Assembly: GCF_001904725.1 (NCBI RefSeq)
Contig: NZ_MRCE01000006.1
Coordinates: 62,001 to 126,000, forward strand
Length of the DNA: 64,000 bases
Reading direction: 5' to 3'
DNA from: Phormidium ambiguum IAM M-71
GTDB lineage: Bacteria; Cyanobacteriota; Cyanobacteriia; Cyanobacteriales; Aerosakkonemataceae
Position 1 is the stretch's first letter. Each line of letters begins with the position of its first letter. Below the pieces are notes generated by a model. It made no database searches and was not told where the DNA came from. It worked only from the letters and a program-made list of their open reading frames with translations. Of the stretch, positions 44,401 to 52,595 are shown piece by piece. A program made the position numbers and the translations under genes.

Positions 44401-44750
44401 ACGAATTAAACGTACCTTTACAAGTAATGGTGCTAAACTCATCAACAGAAAATGCAAATCCCACCTTACCTGCGGTCGGTAGATTGCTAGATTTAACCGA
44501 CGAAAACTTGATTTTAATGGCATTCAAACAAACGGAAGAAAACGCGAACCAATGGGTGATGCGTTGCTACGAATGTCACGGGGAAACAGCAGAGTTAAAA
44601 TTACAGAGCGAACTAGATTTGGAGATTGTGCGATCGGTAGATTTATTAGAAAGACAAATTGACGCACCCGAAAACAAACCTGAAGGAGAAACCAGAAAAA
44701 TAGACCCCTGGAAAATCATCAGCCTTCAGATTACAAAAACCCGAAGGTAA
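41448..44750 (+). CDS. Alpha-mannosidase (GH38)
   Basis: About 1100 residues from ATG 41448 with AAGGG upstream (a GTG 9 bases earlier is possible). The GH38 catalytic domain begins at LLGHAHLDMAWLWPVSET, whose His-Asp bind zinc; the nucleophile Asp is in VVWVPDSFGFCATLPQFLKL, and a second zinc His in NQFHDILPGTSINQ. C-terminal beta-sandwich domains follow. It removes alpha-linked mannose from glycans. No signal peptide is seen, so it is probably cytoplasmic. It is transcribed alone. Confidence 0.93.
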   Translation: MNEDNKGNQQPKFATIADSQSQSEQILAAIEKLRQLTQVDIISDWRYSPTDIKLSDLENRSFWKNAPIVQLNNKGHVIWPGGKKVLWLAQKLVIPKSLNGYPLTGLSLRLALTWWAEDAQIFVNNQLVQSGDLLDYFTRVLLSNSASPGEEIIVALRLVSPGHDRGALMRALCIYESAEDENLEPGFIADELAVLLKHCETFARDKLSILANAVSQIDWLALPNKEKFDADLAVLRESLKSQIPNRQTKISLLGHAHLDMAWLWPVSETLLAAQRTFTSVLNLQKDFPELIFCHTSPALYAWIETNRPDLFAEIKKQVKAGVWEIFGGMWIEPDLNLLSGESIVRQILYGQRYFQEKFQHLSKVVWVPDSFGFCATLPQFLKLGGIEFFVTQKLTWNDTTKFPYGAFWWQSPDGTRVFSFMSALIGEGIDPIKMANYAVDWEIKTGGKNALWLPGVGDHGGGPTRDMLETVRRWQKSPFFPQLEFTKCENYLEGLREQLQEESQPIPYSSIPVWQDELYLEFHRGCYTTHADQKRSNRRCEGLLYEAELWASLSTLITEAVYPKVELENAWKQVLFNQFHDILPGTSINQVFVEANQAWQEVERVGREVLENAWRSIAFQIAFPPPPKPGALPIVVFNSLNWHRSEVVTVTLPASETLWQVCDLQGIPLPSQNIPSEIEQKRLIFVAEDLPSVGYRSFWLCPQQAETIDDTLDKGKNPVTDNKNGNHTIYIVAKNEPNSSINNFEVKDWVLENEFLRVEVSRETGNLLGVFDKANQREVLREVEANQLQAFQDSGQYWDAWNIAHDYEKNPLPPAELLSIEWVEKGEIRQRLRVIRKIGKSEFVQDYVLEVRSAILKINTKVDWQERQVLVKAAFPLNVTSEKATYEIACGAIQRTTKPQEPRETAKWEVPGLRWVDLTENDYGVSLLNDCKYGYDSQPNQLRLTLLRSPNWPDPEADKGKHEFTYALFPHRGNWKTAQTVRRGYELNVPLQVMVLNSSTENANPTLPAVGRLLDLTDENLILMAFKQTEENANQWVMRCYECHGETAELKLQSELDLEIVRSVDLLERQIDAPENKPEGETRKIDPWKIISLQITKTRR

Positions 44751-44783
44751 AATCTACAAAACAAATCAAAGATATGGCTCTAC

Positions 44784-44997
44784 ATCTGCGGTTCATCTGC
44801 GTTAAAAAAAGCAACCGCTACCCACCCAAAATATCAGTAAACCATCTGCGTTCATCTGCGTTTATCTGCGGTTTATCTGCGTTAAAAAAAAAGCAAACGC
44901 CACCCCACCAAAAAATCAATAAACCATCTGTGTTTATCTGTGTTTATCTGTGGATATCTGTGGTTAAAAAAAAGCAAACGCCACCCAACCAACAACC
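44784..44997. repeat. Three tandem composite repeat units
   Basis: Three consecutive units, each made of several ATCTGCGTTT or ATCTGTGTTT segments, then GTTAAAAAAAAGCAAACGCC and a CACCCAACC-like tail. The third has CTGCG changed to CTGTG throughout. The right edge reaches the stop codon of the SLC13-like gene. The long plus-strand ORF here is repeat translation. Confidence 0.7.
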
Positions 44998-46187
44998 TAA
45001 TAAATCCAAAAATAAGCGATCGCCAAAGTCACCAAAGTCAAAGGCAACCCAAAGCGAAAATGTTCCTTAAACGATAAACGATAACCTTGCTTACTACCCA
45101 ACTCCGCCACAATCAAATTAGCCACCGAACCCAAAAGCGTCAAATTTCCCGCCAAAGTAGAACCCGCCGCTAAAAGTAACCAAGCCTTTGTATCATCAGG
45201 AGAAATCAACGATTGTAAAACTAAAACTGCGGGAACATTAGAAATCAAATTAGAAAGTACGACCGTCACCCCCAACAAACTCAAAGGCGCTTGCACTAAA
45301 TCAGTCAAATCATCTAAAATTCCTAACTTCTGAGTTGCCTTAGTAATCACAAATAATCCCGCAAACATAATCAATAAATCCCAATCCACTGCCTTTAAAA
45401 TTCGCTGCGGTTTTAGTCGTCGAGTGATGAATAAAAAAGTGGCTGCTACCCAAGCTGATTCAGCTAAAGGTGCGCCTGCTACAAAAGCTATTAATAATCC
45501 GATCGTTACTACCAAGCTTTTAACTAATAAAGGTTTATATAAACGGTAACGAATTTGAGGAGATACAGCAAAAGGTTTAACAGAACGAACTTCCGGGTAT
45601 AACCAATATAACCATCCGATTTGTATAACTAAACAAATTAAAGCAACTGGAGTCAAATAACTAGCAAATTCCAAATAACTAATTTTGGACAAAGAACCAA
45701 TTAAAATATTTTGGGGATTTCCGCTTAAAGTGGCTACCGATCCTAAATTCGTTCCGCCAGCCAAAGCTAAAAGATAAGGAAGTGGATTAATTGCTAAAGT
45801 TCGACATAAAGTAATAGTTAAAGGAGTCAAAAGAATTGCTGTTGTATCGTTGAGAAACAACGCAGATAAAATCCCGGAACCAAAAGTAATAGCTGCTAAA
45901 ATTCCTAAAGGAGTATTGGCAAAGCGAGTAAAAAATCCTAAAGCTAATTGAAAAAAGCCAGATGCGCCTAAACAGGAATTTACCACCATCATTCCTAGTA
46001 GGAATATAATTGTTCCAGGATCGATCGCTCTCCATGCTTCAGAAAGATTTAATACACCCAAAGCTACCATAAAAGCTGAACCCGTCATCGCAATAGTGGC
46101 GCGATTCATTCGCAATGCGGGTAAATATCCCAAACCTAAACCAAGATAAGTTAGGGCTAAGATAATATATTTAATAATCAACATCAC
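44997..46187 (-). CDS. SLC13/ArsB-type anion permease
   Basis: 396 residues with about ten membrane helices of the ion-transporter superfamily. FLNDTTAILLTPLTITL and GGTNLGSVATLSGNPQNILI are the two re-entrant substrate loops, and VVLSNLISNVPAVLVLQSL with GSTLAGNLTLLGSVANLIVA their inverted counterparts. The substrate (a dicarboxylate, sulfate or arsenite-type anion) is not readable. Its start overlaps the GNAT gene's stop by 4 bp, so the two are coupled. Confidence 0.82.
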   Translation of the reverse strand: MMLIIKYIILALTYLGLGLGYLPALRMNRATIAMTGSAFMVALGVLNLSEAWRAIDPGTIIFLLGMMVVNSCLGASGFFQLALGFFTRFANTPLGILAAITFGSGILSALFLNDTTAILLTPLTITLCRTLAINPLPYLLALAGGTNLGSVATLSGNPQNILIGSLSKISYLEFASYLTPVALICLVIQIGWLYWLYPEVRSVKPFAVSPQIRYRLYKPLLVKSLVVTIGLLIAFVAGAPLAESAWVAATFLFITRRLKPQRILKAVDWDLLIMFAGLFVITKATQKLGILDDLTDLVQAPLSLLGVTVVLSNLISNVPAVLVLQSLISPDDTKAWLLLAAGSTLAGNLTLLGSVANLIVAELGSKQGYRLSFKEHFRFGLPLTLVTLAIAYFWIY

Positions 46188-46744
46188 TTAACTCTTTTTG
46201 CCATATAAATATCAGGTTTTCCCCAACCATTAGCATCTGGCATCACTCCTACAATAACAAAACCCATTTTTTGATAAAATTCGTAGGGATGACCGCGCAA
46301 ATTTTTAATGTTAGTAATATGTTCAAATACATTGGGATAAAGGTCAATATTTGCTAGGGAAGTCATGCCATCTTCATCATCTGTACCGACCCAAAGAGTA
46401 CTTCCTCCCCGCTGTTTTACTTGTGCTTCCAAATCGGTAACTAATGCTTTCCCAATTCCTTGTTTTTGAAATTGCGATCGCACAACTAAAGGATGCAACT
46501 CCCAAACATTTCCCTCATATTGACTGATTCCCCCAATCCAACCTAAAACTTGATGATTTTCATCAATTGCAATCCGACTAATCCTACCTTTTTCTAAAGA
46601 TAAATTTACCTCTGCCAAAGCATCTGTTAAATTAGGCCAAGCATCGGGCCAATGAGTGCTAAATTCTGTAAATAATAAAGCAGCTGTTTGGGTGACAGCT
46701 TCTCGATCTTCTGCAATCAAATCAATAATTTGCCAGGAAACCAT
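46184..46744 (-). CDS. GNAT-family N-acetyltransferase
   Basis: 186 residues. LHPLVVRSQFQKQGIGKALV contains the acetyl-CoA loop (Q/R-x-x-G-x-G/A), and YEFYQKMGFVIVGVMPDANG the C-terminal strand pair. The overall form is like aminoglycoside 6'-acetyltransferase-type GNATs, though the acceptor is unknown and resistance cannot be inferred. It precedes the permease with a 4-bp overlap. Confidence 0.82.
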   Translation of the reverse strand: MVSWQIIDLIAEDREAVTQTAALLFTEFSTHWPDAWPNLTDALAEVNLSLEKGRISRIAIDENHQVLGWIGGISQYEGNVWELHPLVVRSQFQKQGIGKALVTDLEAQVKQRGGSTLWVGTDDEDGMTSLANIDLYPNVFEHITNIKNLRGHPYEFYQKMGFVIVGVMPDANGWGKPDIYMAKRVK

Positions 46745-46785
46745 TTGTCATTTTTTAATTATAGGACTTACGAAAATAGTGAAAT

Positions 46786-46804
46786 GGTGCGTTAATAACG
46801 CACC
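46786..46804. repeat. Perfect palindrome GGTGCGTTA-A-TAACGCACC
   Basis: A 19-base palindrome followed by CTAC, a second member of the family at 28026-28051. It lies between murF (minus, ending at 46825) and the GNAT gene. Confidence 0.75.
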
Positions 46805-46824
46805 CTACGAATAGAGAGTCTGGA

Positions 46825-48186
46825 CTACTTAACTAACTCTCGAAACTGATTTACAACTTTATCTAAAGCGACAGAATGAGAAGCTTTAAATAAAATCCGA
46901 TCGCCTGGTTGTACCAATTCCTTTAATCTATCTACAATTGCTTGATGCTCGGTAAAGCATTCCGAATTAATTCCCGCCGCACCATGAGCAATTTCTGCTG
47001 TTTCTGGGTCATTCACTAAAATCAACAATCGGTCTAAGTTTAATTCCTTAACTTTCTCGCCGACTTGAAAATGGATTTGTGCCGATCGATCTCCCAATTC
47101 TTTCATCGTTCCCAAAACAGCAATATGCCGTTTTCCTGGGGTTTCGGCTAACAAATGCAACGCCGCCACCATCGATTCTAAACCTGCATTATAAGTCTCA
47201 TCTAAAATCACCAAATCATTGGGTAAATCGTAACGTTTCGCCCTACCTTCCGGTAACTGTACCGCCAAACCTTGACTAAATTGAGTTAAATCAATGCCCA
47301 AAACTTTCGCCACCGCCAAAGCTGCTAAGTAATTTTGAGCATTGTGACGACCTGGTAAAGGTAAAGGTAAATTTATTCCTTCCACACTTAAAGTTTGCCC
47401 ATCAACTAACTTACCTTGAAAATCCCCATTTTCCAACCCATAAGCGATCGTTTCTCCCTGCCAAACTTTCCCTGCTGTTTCCATTAATAACTGATTATCT
47501 GCATTCAAAATCGCCACACTATCTTTAGGCATTTCTACTAATAATTCACATTTTGCTTCTGCGATCGCTGCTTCCGATCCTAACCTGCCAATATGTGCCG
47601 TTCCTACATTGGTAATTACCCCAATATTCGGACGTGCTATTTTTGACAATAACGCAATTTCTCCCCGTCCGCGCATTGCCATTTCAATTACTGCAAAATC
47701 ATCTTCTAAACTTACTTCTAATAAAGTTTTTGGCACGCCAATTTCGTTATTATAATTTGCTTGAGTTTTTCGGACTTTCCCCTGAGTTGCCAATACTGCA
47801 CCAATTAATTCCTTAGTAGTAGTTTTACCGAAAGAGCCTGTAACAGCAATTACAGGAATATCTAATTGATTGCGCCACCATTGCGCGATCGCCTGATAAG
47901 CTTGTAAAGTATCTTTCACAACTAATTGTGGTATTTTATCTGGCAAAATCTGACTCACATCCTTATCCGTCACCACCGCCACAGCACCATTTTTAACAGC
48001 AGTTTCGACAAATTCATGCCCATCAAAATTGTCTCCCCGCAAAGCGATAAACAAATTTCCCAAACTGATACTACGACTATCCGTAGAAATACCCTTGATT
48101 AATAAATTGCGATCGGCATTAGTTAAATATTCCGATGTATTTAGTAAAACTTCCGACAATTGAGCTAGACTAATAGAACAAGACAT
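46825..48186 (-). CDS. murF: UDP-MurNAc-tripeptide--D-Ala-D-Ala ligase
   Basis: 453 residues. The N-terminal GISTDSRSISLGNLFIALRG binds the UDP-sugar, IAVTGSFGKTTTKELIGAVL is the ATP loop, and RGRGEIALLSKIARPNIGVI and ILDETYNAGLESMVAAL are Mur-ligase signatures. It adds D-Ala-D-Ala to the peptidoglycan precursor in the cytoplasm. It is transcribed alone with about 560 bp upstream. Confidence 0.95.
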   Translation of the reverse strand: MSCSISLAQLSEVLLNTSEYLTNADRNLLIKGISTDSRSISLGNLFIALRGDNFDGHEFVETAVKNGAVAVVTDKDVSQILPDKIPQLVVKDTLQAYQAIAQWWRNQLDIPVIAVTGSFGKTTTKELIGAVLATQGKVRKTQANYNNEIGVPKTLLEVSLEDDFAVIEMAMRGRGEIALLSKIARPNIGVITNVGTAHIGRLGSEAAIAEAKCELLVEMPKDSVAILNADNQLLMETAGKVWQGETIAYGLENGDFQGKLVDGQTLSVEGINLPLPLPGRHNAQNYLAALAVAKVLGIDLTQFSQGLAVQLPEGRAKRYDLPNDLVILDETYNAGLESMVAALHLLAETPGKRHIAVLGTMKELGDRSAQIHFQVGEKVKELNLDRLLILVNDPETAEIAHGAAGINSECFTEHQAIVDRLKELVQPGDRILFKASHSVALDKVVNQFRELVK

Positions 48187-48531
48187 AGTTAAAAATTCAA
48201 CCTCAGTAAAACTTGAATTACAGCCCGTAAGTTAACAGAATCTTTAAATAAAATCCAGCTTTTTTATTAATGTCTTTATCAAAAATACTAGGTACTAGAC
48301 AACAAAATATGTAATCTTAGTAGTGAAATTACTTTTATAGTCGCAAAAAATACAGGGGGTAATAGCCCCTTGACAGTCTCGGCTTTACTTGGAAACCTTT
48401 AAAGGGTGATAAATTCATCAATTAAATTCTGAGTAAAGTAAAATAAAACAGTACAGGGCAACCAGCTTAAGTTAAAGTAATGTAAGTCACTAGTACTGTT
48501 TCTTTAATCTGGGTAGCATCAAGGCAAGACT

Positions 48532-48627
48532 ATGAACACAAATCAAGGGAGCTTAACTTTCAAAGCAATGACAGAAATCATCTACTTTACTTGGCAGCGG
48601 CAAAAATTGGTTGGCAAAAAAAGTTAA
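48532..48627 (+). CDS. Possible 31-residue small protein
   Basis: ATG with AAGG 10 bases upstream gives MNTNQGSLTFKAMTEIIYFT and WQRQKLVGKKS. It is basic at the end and amphipathic in the middle. It sits alone in the 48187-48780 gap, which otherwise shows a small GGGG...CCCC hairpin near 48354-48371. I do not recognise the peptide; it may be chance. Confidence 0.3.
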   Translation: MNTNQGSLTFKAMTEIIYFTWQRQKLVGKKS

Positions 48628-48780
48628 GTCAATAGCGCCGAAAATTTTAATTCCTCAATCAGGTTTTCACATCCCCTTGAGGATAGATTTGCACTCTAAC
48701 CAAGAGTAACTAAGTAAAAATCAGGATAAAACTGTAGTTGCAAGAATGATATGCGCCCCGGGAAAAGAAAGGGAAACAAA

Positions 48781-50070
48781 GTGAGTACTTGGAACGACGC
48801 TTACACACGCCACTCCTCTCCGGCGGAACAAAAGCTATATCAACACTGGCTAAAATTAGTCCAAGTTGAACCGCCAAATAGTTTGATCGAACGTTTTCAA
48901 ACTTTGTTTATTGAAGGGGAAACTTATCCCGATCCAGAAATTACCCAGGCATTAGATGAGATTATTAACTCAAAACACGCCGATGGGCATTTTAAATTTG
49001 TCTTGAATCGTTGCTGCCATATTTTGATAAACCGTTGGCAAATCCATCCACAACAGCGATCGACAATTCCCAAATTAATAGCCTGCTTTGAAATTCAACC
49101 CATTTATATTGACCGTTCTTTGCGTTACAAATCTGTTAAACGCTTGCGGGAACTAATTAAAAGTTTCCGCAATACAGAGCAGTACAACACCTTACAAAGG
49201 TTATCCCAAGCAGTTAGTAAAACAATAGCACTAAAAAGTGAAATAAAAACCATACCTTTAGTTAAATTAATTAATCGTTACCCTTACTTATACGATCATT
49301 GCTTACTCAGTGAAGATAGCACTTATGAAGACCAACAAGCGATCGGGAAAATGCGAAATGAAGCGCAACGACATTATGAAATAGAACTATCGCAATATAT
49401 TACCCACCAAGTCAGACAAATTCAAGTCACACGCCAGAAACCAGAACAGCATCCCAAACAAATTATTCGCACCATCAACAACCCAACTTTATTAACTGAT
49501 AACGAACTGTTTTTTGCCGTCAAACAATATGTGGGTAAAGTTGAAGGTTCCTACAGCTATCGAGACTTAGCTCACAGTTTCATTACTCATAGTAGTAAAA
49601 CTCGTTCTTATAAAGACTTCAAAAATGAACTCTATGCTTATTTAACATCTGCGATCGATCCTAGTTATGGCAATCGTCAATTTAATAAGCAGTTATATAG
49701 TTATTTACAAAACACTTTACCCCACAATGACTCACACCCAGTCAGTGAATTTTTAATTATTAGAACTTGTAGCAACTTATTAAACTTTTTAGTAGTCAAT
49801 AATCAAAAACAACCCCAACATTTTGTATTTATCGATTTGGTAGCTAATTTAGGGACAACCAGAACAGTAGGTTTACTACTAAAACTTGTCCTAATTTGCC
49901 GCAAAGTTAAACCTTACCTAGAAAAGCGATTTTCCATTTTATTTAATCATTATGAATCAAACGTGGGAGACGCAGTAATGTGGCTAATTCAATGCCTAGA
50001 AAATTTAAACATTGCCCTGAGCATCCACTTTGGAGCAGTAGACCTTTCCTACTTAAGCCGACTCAGATAA
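48781..50070 (+). CDS. Conserved cyanobacterial hypothetical protein
   Basis: 429 residues from GTG 48781, which has AAAGGG 7-10 bases upstream; an ATG at 48751 adds ten basic residues but lacks a ribosome site. It is soluble and largely helical: WNDAYTRHSSPAEQKLYQHW, ADGHFKFVLNRCCHILINRW, VRQIQVTRQKPEQHPKQIIR. The C-terminus is QCLENLNIALSIHFGAVDLS. I recognise no catalytic motif. It stands between murF and rpsU with no evident partner. Confidence 0.7.
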   Translation: MSTWNDAYTRHSSPAEQKLYQHWLKLVQVEPPNSLIERFQTLFIEGETYPDPEITQALDEIINSKHADGHFKFVLNRCCHILINRWQIHPQQRSTIPKLIACFEIQPIYIDRSLRYKSVKRLRELIKSFRNTEQYNTLQRLSQAVSKTIALKSEIKTIPLVKLINRYPYLYDHCLLSEDSTYEDQQAIGKMRNEAQRHYEIELSQYITHQVRQIQVTRQKPEQHPKQIIRTINNPTLLTDNELFFAVKQYVGKVEGSYSYRDLAHSFITHSSKTRSYKDFKNELYAYLTSAIDPSYGNRQFNKQLYSYLQNTLPHNDSHPVSEFLIIRTCSNLLNFLVVNNQKQPQHFVFIDLVANLGTTRTVGLLLKLVLICRKVKPYLEKRFSILFNHYESNVGDAVMWLIQCLENLNIALSIHFGAVDLSYLSRLR

Positions 50071-50379
50071 ACCCGCCAGTAACTTCTGTTATCCTTCATA
50101 GCTAAGGATTTCATGTTAAAGTACTAGTCGTGAATCAAGTTCGGTTGTAAGCTTTGTTCTGGTTTACAGAGTCTTAACTTCTGTGTTACGGGCGTATCTC
50201 CGAAACTCGATTCCTGAATTGATTTGCATCATTTAGGAGATATTTCCGTATCCTTCTGGAAATAGATGAGGCGAAGATAATTCTAAAATTCTTGGAACGA
50301 TCGTAATTCAATAAAAGGCTAAAGCCAAAACGATCGCATAAAACACTATCACAATTGTCACTTAGATGGAGAAGAAAAC
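50071..50379. other. rpsU upstream region
   Basis: About 310 bases. AGGCTAAAGCC forms a small hairpin near 50314, between two copies of AACGATCG. Nothing else stands out; the rpsU promoter must lie here. Confidence 0.4.
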
Positions 50380-50559
50380 ATGACCCAAGTGCTATTAGGT
50401 GAAAATGAAGGACTAGAATCCGCATTACGTCGATTTAAGCGGCAAGTATCGCGTGCCGGAATCTTAGCAGATGTCAAAAATCATCGTCATTTTGAAACAC
50501 CCCTAGAAAAACGCAAACGCAAAGCAGTCGCAGCGCGACGGAAAAGACGGATGCGTTAA
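50380..50559 (+). CDS. rpsU: 30S ribosomal protein S21
   Basis: 59 residues: [40 protein letters not shown] and the basic tail [13 protein letters not shown]. Length and sequence are those of cyanobacterial S21. GGAGAAG precedes the ATG at the proper distance. S21 joins the small subunit late and helps initiation. Confidence 0.95.
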   Translation: MTQVLLGENEGLESALRRFKRQVSRAGILADVKNHRHFETPLEKRKRKAVAARRKRRMR

Positions 50560-50646
50560 ATAAAAAGCTCCCAGGCAGAAGGCAGAAGGAAAGAAAAGTT
50601 AAAAAGTAAATTTAATTCTCCTCTGCTCCCCTGCTCCCCTGCGGCT

Positions 50647-51288
50647 TCAAGAAACAGAAGTTTCAGCTACAACTTGGCGGTTATTGTACAAACTCATTGC
50701 CTTTTCTACCCCTTGTTTTAAACTCAGTTCTACAGCGTCCGAGACTAATTGAATCACCTCAGATACTAGCTGAGTTTCGCCACCAGAAAAACGTCCTAAA
50801 ACATGGGAAATCGGATCTTTGTCTTCTGTAGGAGTTGGGGGTTTACCAATACCGACGCGCAAACGGGGAAATTTATCTGTATTCAGGTGTGCGATCGTCG
50901 ATTTCATGCCATTATGACCACCAGCAGAACCAGACAATCGCAACCGAATTTTCCCCAAAGGTAAATCCATATCATCATAAATCACCAACACCGAATCTGG
51001 CGACAGCTTGTACCAATCCGTCACCGATCGAATTGACTGCCCAGAAAGATTCATATAAGTTAGTGGCTTAAGCAACCGGACTTTCCCCCCAGAGACAGCC
51101 AAACCTTCACCAAACAACCCTTGAAACTTACGATTTTCCGATAAACCAATCTGCCAACGCCGCGCCAAAGCATCAACCGCCATAAAACCAATGTTGTGGC
51201 GTGTTTGTTCGTACTTTGAACCCGGATTTCCTAAACCAACAATTAATTGCGGAATCACTAACGCAGGTGAATCAGCTGCCAAACTCAT
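50647..51288 (-). CDS. pth: Peptidyl-tRNA hydrolase
   Basis: 213 residues. Catalytic His lies in YEQTRHNIGFMAVDALA and Asp in SVLVIYDDMDLPLGKIRLR; GSAGGHNGMKSTIAHLNTDK is the Pth signature. It recycles peptidyl-tRNA dropped by ribosomes. It is last in a minus-strand run psbH-tatA-pth, 14 bp after tatA, so it is likely co-transcribed with tatA. Confidence 0.95.
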   Translation of the reverse strand: MSLAADSPALVIPQLIVGLGNPGSKYEQTRHNIGFMAVDALARRWQIGLSENRKFQGLFGEGLAVSGGKVRLLKPLTYMNLSGQSIRSVTDWYKLSPDSVLVIYDDMDLPLGKIRLRLSGSAGGHNGMKSTIAHLNTDKFPRLRVGIGKPPTPTEDKDPISHVLGRFSGGETQLVSEVIQLVSDAVELSLKQGVEKAMSLYNNRQVVAETSVS

Positions 51289-51302
51289 AACAATAAAATA
51301 CC

Positions 51303-51560
51303 TTAACTTTTTTGCGTTGTTTCCGAATTAGTTTTTGCCACTTCCTCAGACTTAACTGGTGTCGCCGACTTCATCGAAGCCTCTAACTGTTGAGCTTCTC
51401 GTTGAAACTCAGTTTCAAACTCCTTAGACGCTTCCTGAAAACCGCGAATCGCTTTACCCAAACTCCGACCAATTTCTGGTAACTTTTTTGGGCCAAAAAC
51501 TAATAGTGCCACTACCAGAATCACTGCCATTTCCGGCAAACCAACCCCAAATATGTTCAA
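51303..51560 (-). CDS. tatA: Twin-arginine translocase TatA/E protein
   Basis: 85 residues: one N-terminal membrane helix (PEMAVILVVALLVFGPKKLP) followed by an amphipathic helix (EIGRSLGKAIRGFQEASKEF) and a charged tail. The FGPKKLPEIGRSLG hinge is diagnostic. It forms the pore-like oligomer of the Tat pathway in thylakoid and plasma membranes. It is just upstream of pth. Confidence 0.93.
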   Translation of the reverse strand: MNIFGVGLPEMAVILVVALLVFGPKKLPEIGRSLGKAIRGFQEASKEFETEFQREAQQLEASMKSATPVKSEEVAKTNSETTQKS

Positions 51561-51625
51561 AGCTTTACCCTCTTTAACAGCCTCAAAATAATTTATAGCA
51601 CTTAGTTATCGTTCGCTGCCTGCAA

Positions 51626-51648
51626 CAAAAAAACCCGGTCAAGCCGGG
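51626..51648 (-). terminator. psbH terminator
   Basis: On the minus strand CCCGGCTTGACCGGG is followed by seven T's, 41 bases beyond the psbH stop. A textbook intrinsic terminator, so tatA-pth probably has its own promoter or receives only read-through. Confidence 0.85.
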
Positions 51649-51688
51649 AAAGCTGAAAATTTACAATCTCACCTTGAGTCACAGGCAA

Positions 51689-51892
51689 TTATTTACCCAG
51701 GCTTGTCCAATCTACCTTGAAACTTTCGAGAATCAGCGATGAGTTATAAATTTGCAGAATAATCAACAGAAAAACCAAAAACAGTGCCATGAAAACTCCC
51801 ATTACAGTGGTAGTTCCCCAACCAGGAGCAACTTTACCATACTCCGAGTTTAAAGGTCTAAGTACATCTCCCAACCAAGTTCTTTGTGCCAT
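51689..51892 (-). CDS. psbH: Photosystem II protein H
   Basis: 67 residues: [40 protein letters not shown], one membrane helix and a short lumenal tail. Cyanobacterial PsbH lacks the plant phosphorylation extension, as here. It stabilises PSII and QA/QB electron transfer. It diverges from psbN, the standard cyanobacterial arrangement. Confidence 0.96.
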   Translation of the reverse strand: MAQRTWLGDVLRPLNSEYGKVAPGWGTTTVMGVFMALFLVFLLIILQIYNSSLILESFKVDWTSLGK

Positions 51893-52037
51893 GTGTCACC
51901 TAGTATGAATCCAAAATACTTATAATGTGGCAAAAAAACGACAAAGTTAACTCACTGCGTAAACCGTAAGCTAATTTGGCGCTTTCGTAACGTTCTGTAA
52001 TATTATAAGGGAATAGTACTCATAATTTATCTTAGAT
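51893..52037. promoter_or_regulatory. psbH/psbN divergent promoter region
   Basis: A 145-base AT-rich spacer. On the minus strand TATAAG near 51925-51930 could be the psbH -10; on the plus strand TAATATTATAAGGG near 51995-52010 could be the psbN -10. Assignments are by eye only. Confidence 0.45.
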
Positions 52038-52169
52038 ATGGAACCCGCAACAGTTCTTAGCATTTCTATCGGCGTGGTAATTATTGTCATGACCGCCTTG
52101 TCTATCTATACAGCTTTTGGCCCCCCGGCAAAGCAACTTAGCGATCCTTTTGACGATCACGAAGACTAA
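52038..52169 (+). CDS. psbN: PsbN, photosystem II assembly protein
   Basis: 43 residues: MEPATVLSISIGVVIIVMTA, LSIYTAFGPPAKQLSDPFDD, HED. One membrane helix plus the conserved FGPPSxxLxDPFxxHED tail is unmistakable. PsbN is needed for PSII assembly and repair rather than being a stable subunit. It is antisense in orientation to psbH. Confidence 0.96.
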   Translation: MEPATVLSISIGVVIIVMTALSIYTAFGPPAKQLSDPFDDHED

Positions 52170-52595
52170 ATCTTACTCTCGTACTTGTGGTGAGGGACGA
52201 GAGAATGAATACAAGCACTTGATTAATGAAATTTATTGATTCACCATAAGTACGTTAGAGTCAATGTACAATTTCCAGATGTTGAATTGCCGATGTAGAC
52301 TTCAGTAAATTAAAATAAATTTGTTACTCAGTATTTCCTGCTTAGTTAAGTATGGCAATCTTTATTTCTAAGTAATTTTATGGTTGAAAAGTAATTCAAA
52401 ACAGAAAATTAATGAGTGATTAATTAAGTTTGATTTTTAATTATGATCAAATGATAAACTTTTGTTACAAAAAATAAATATGGTAGATAAACATCTAGTA
52501 CAAACAAAAACTTTAGGATAGAATTGCTCTCGTTCGGCTGAAAAATTCTGAATTAGCCCTTCAGAAATTAGCCACAAACAAGGAGACAGATATTC
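52170..52595. other. AT-rich intergenic region
   Basis: About 425 bases between psbN and the Tyr/Lys/His-rich gene. I see no ORF of note and no strong hairpin. AGGAGA at 52579-52584 provides the ribosome site for the gene at 52596. Confidence 0.4.

Noticed and set aside
44774..45070. 98-residue plus-strand ORF
   Set aside because: It translates the tandem ATCTGCG/ATCTGTG repeats and the antisense end of the permease; the peptide is a repeat artefact.
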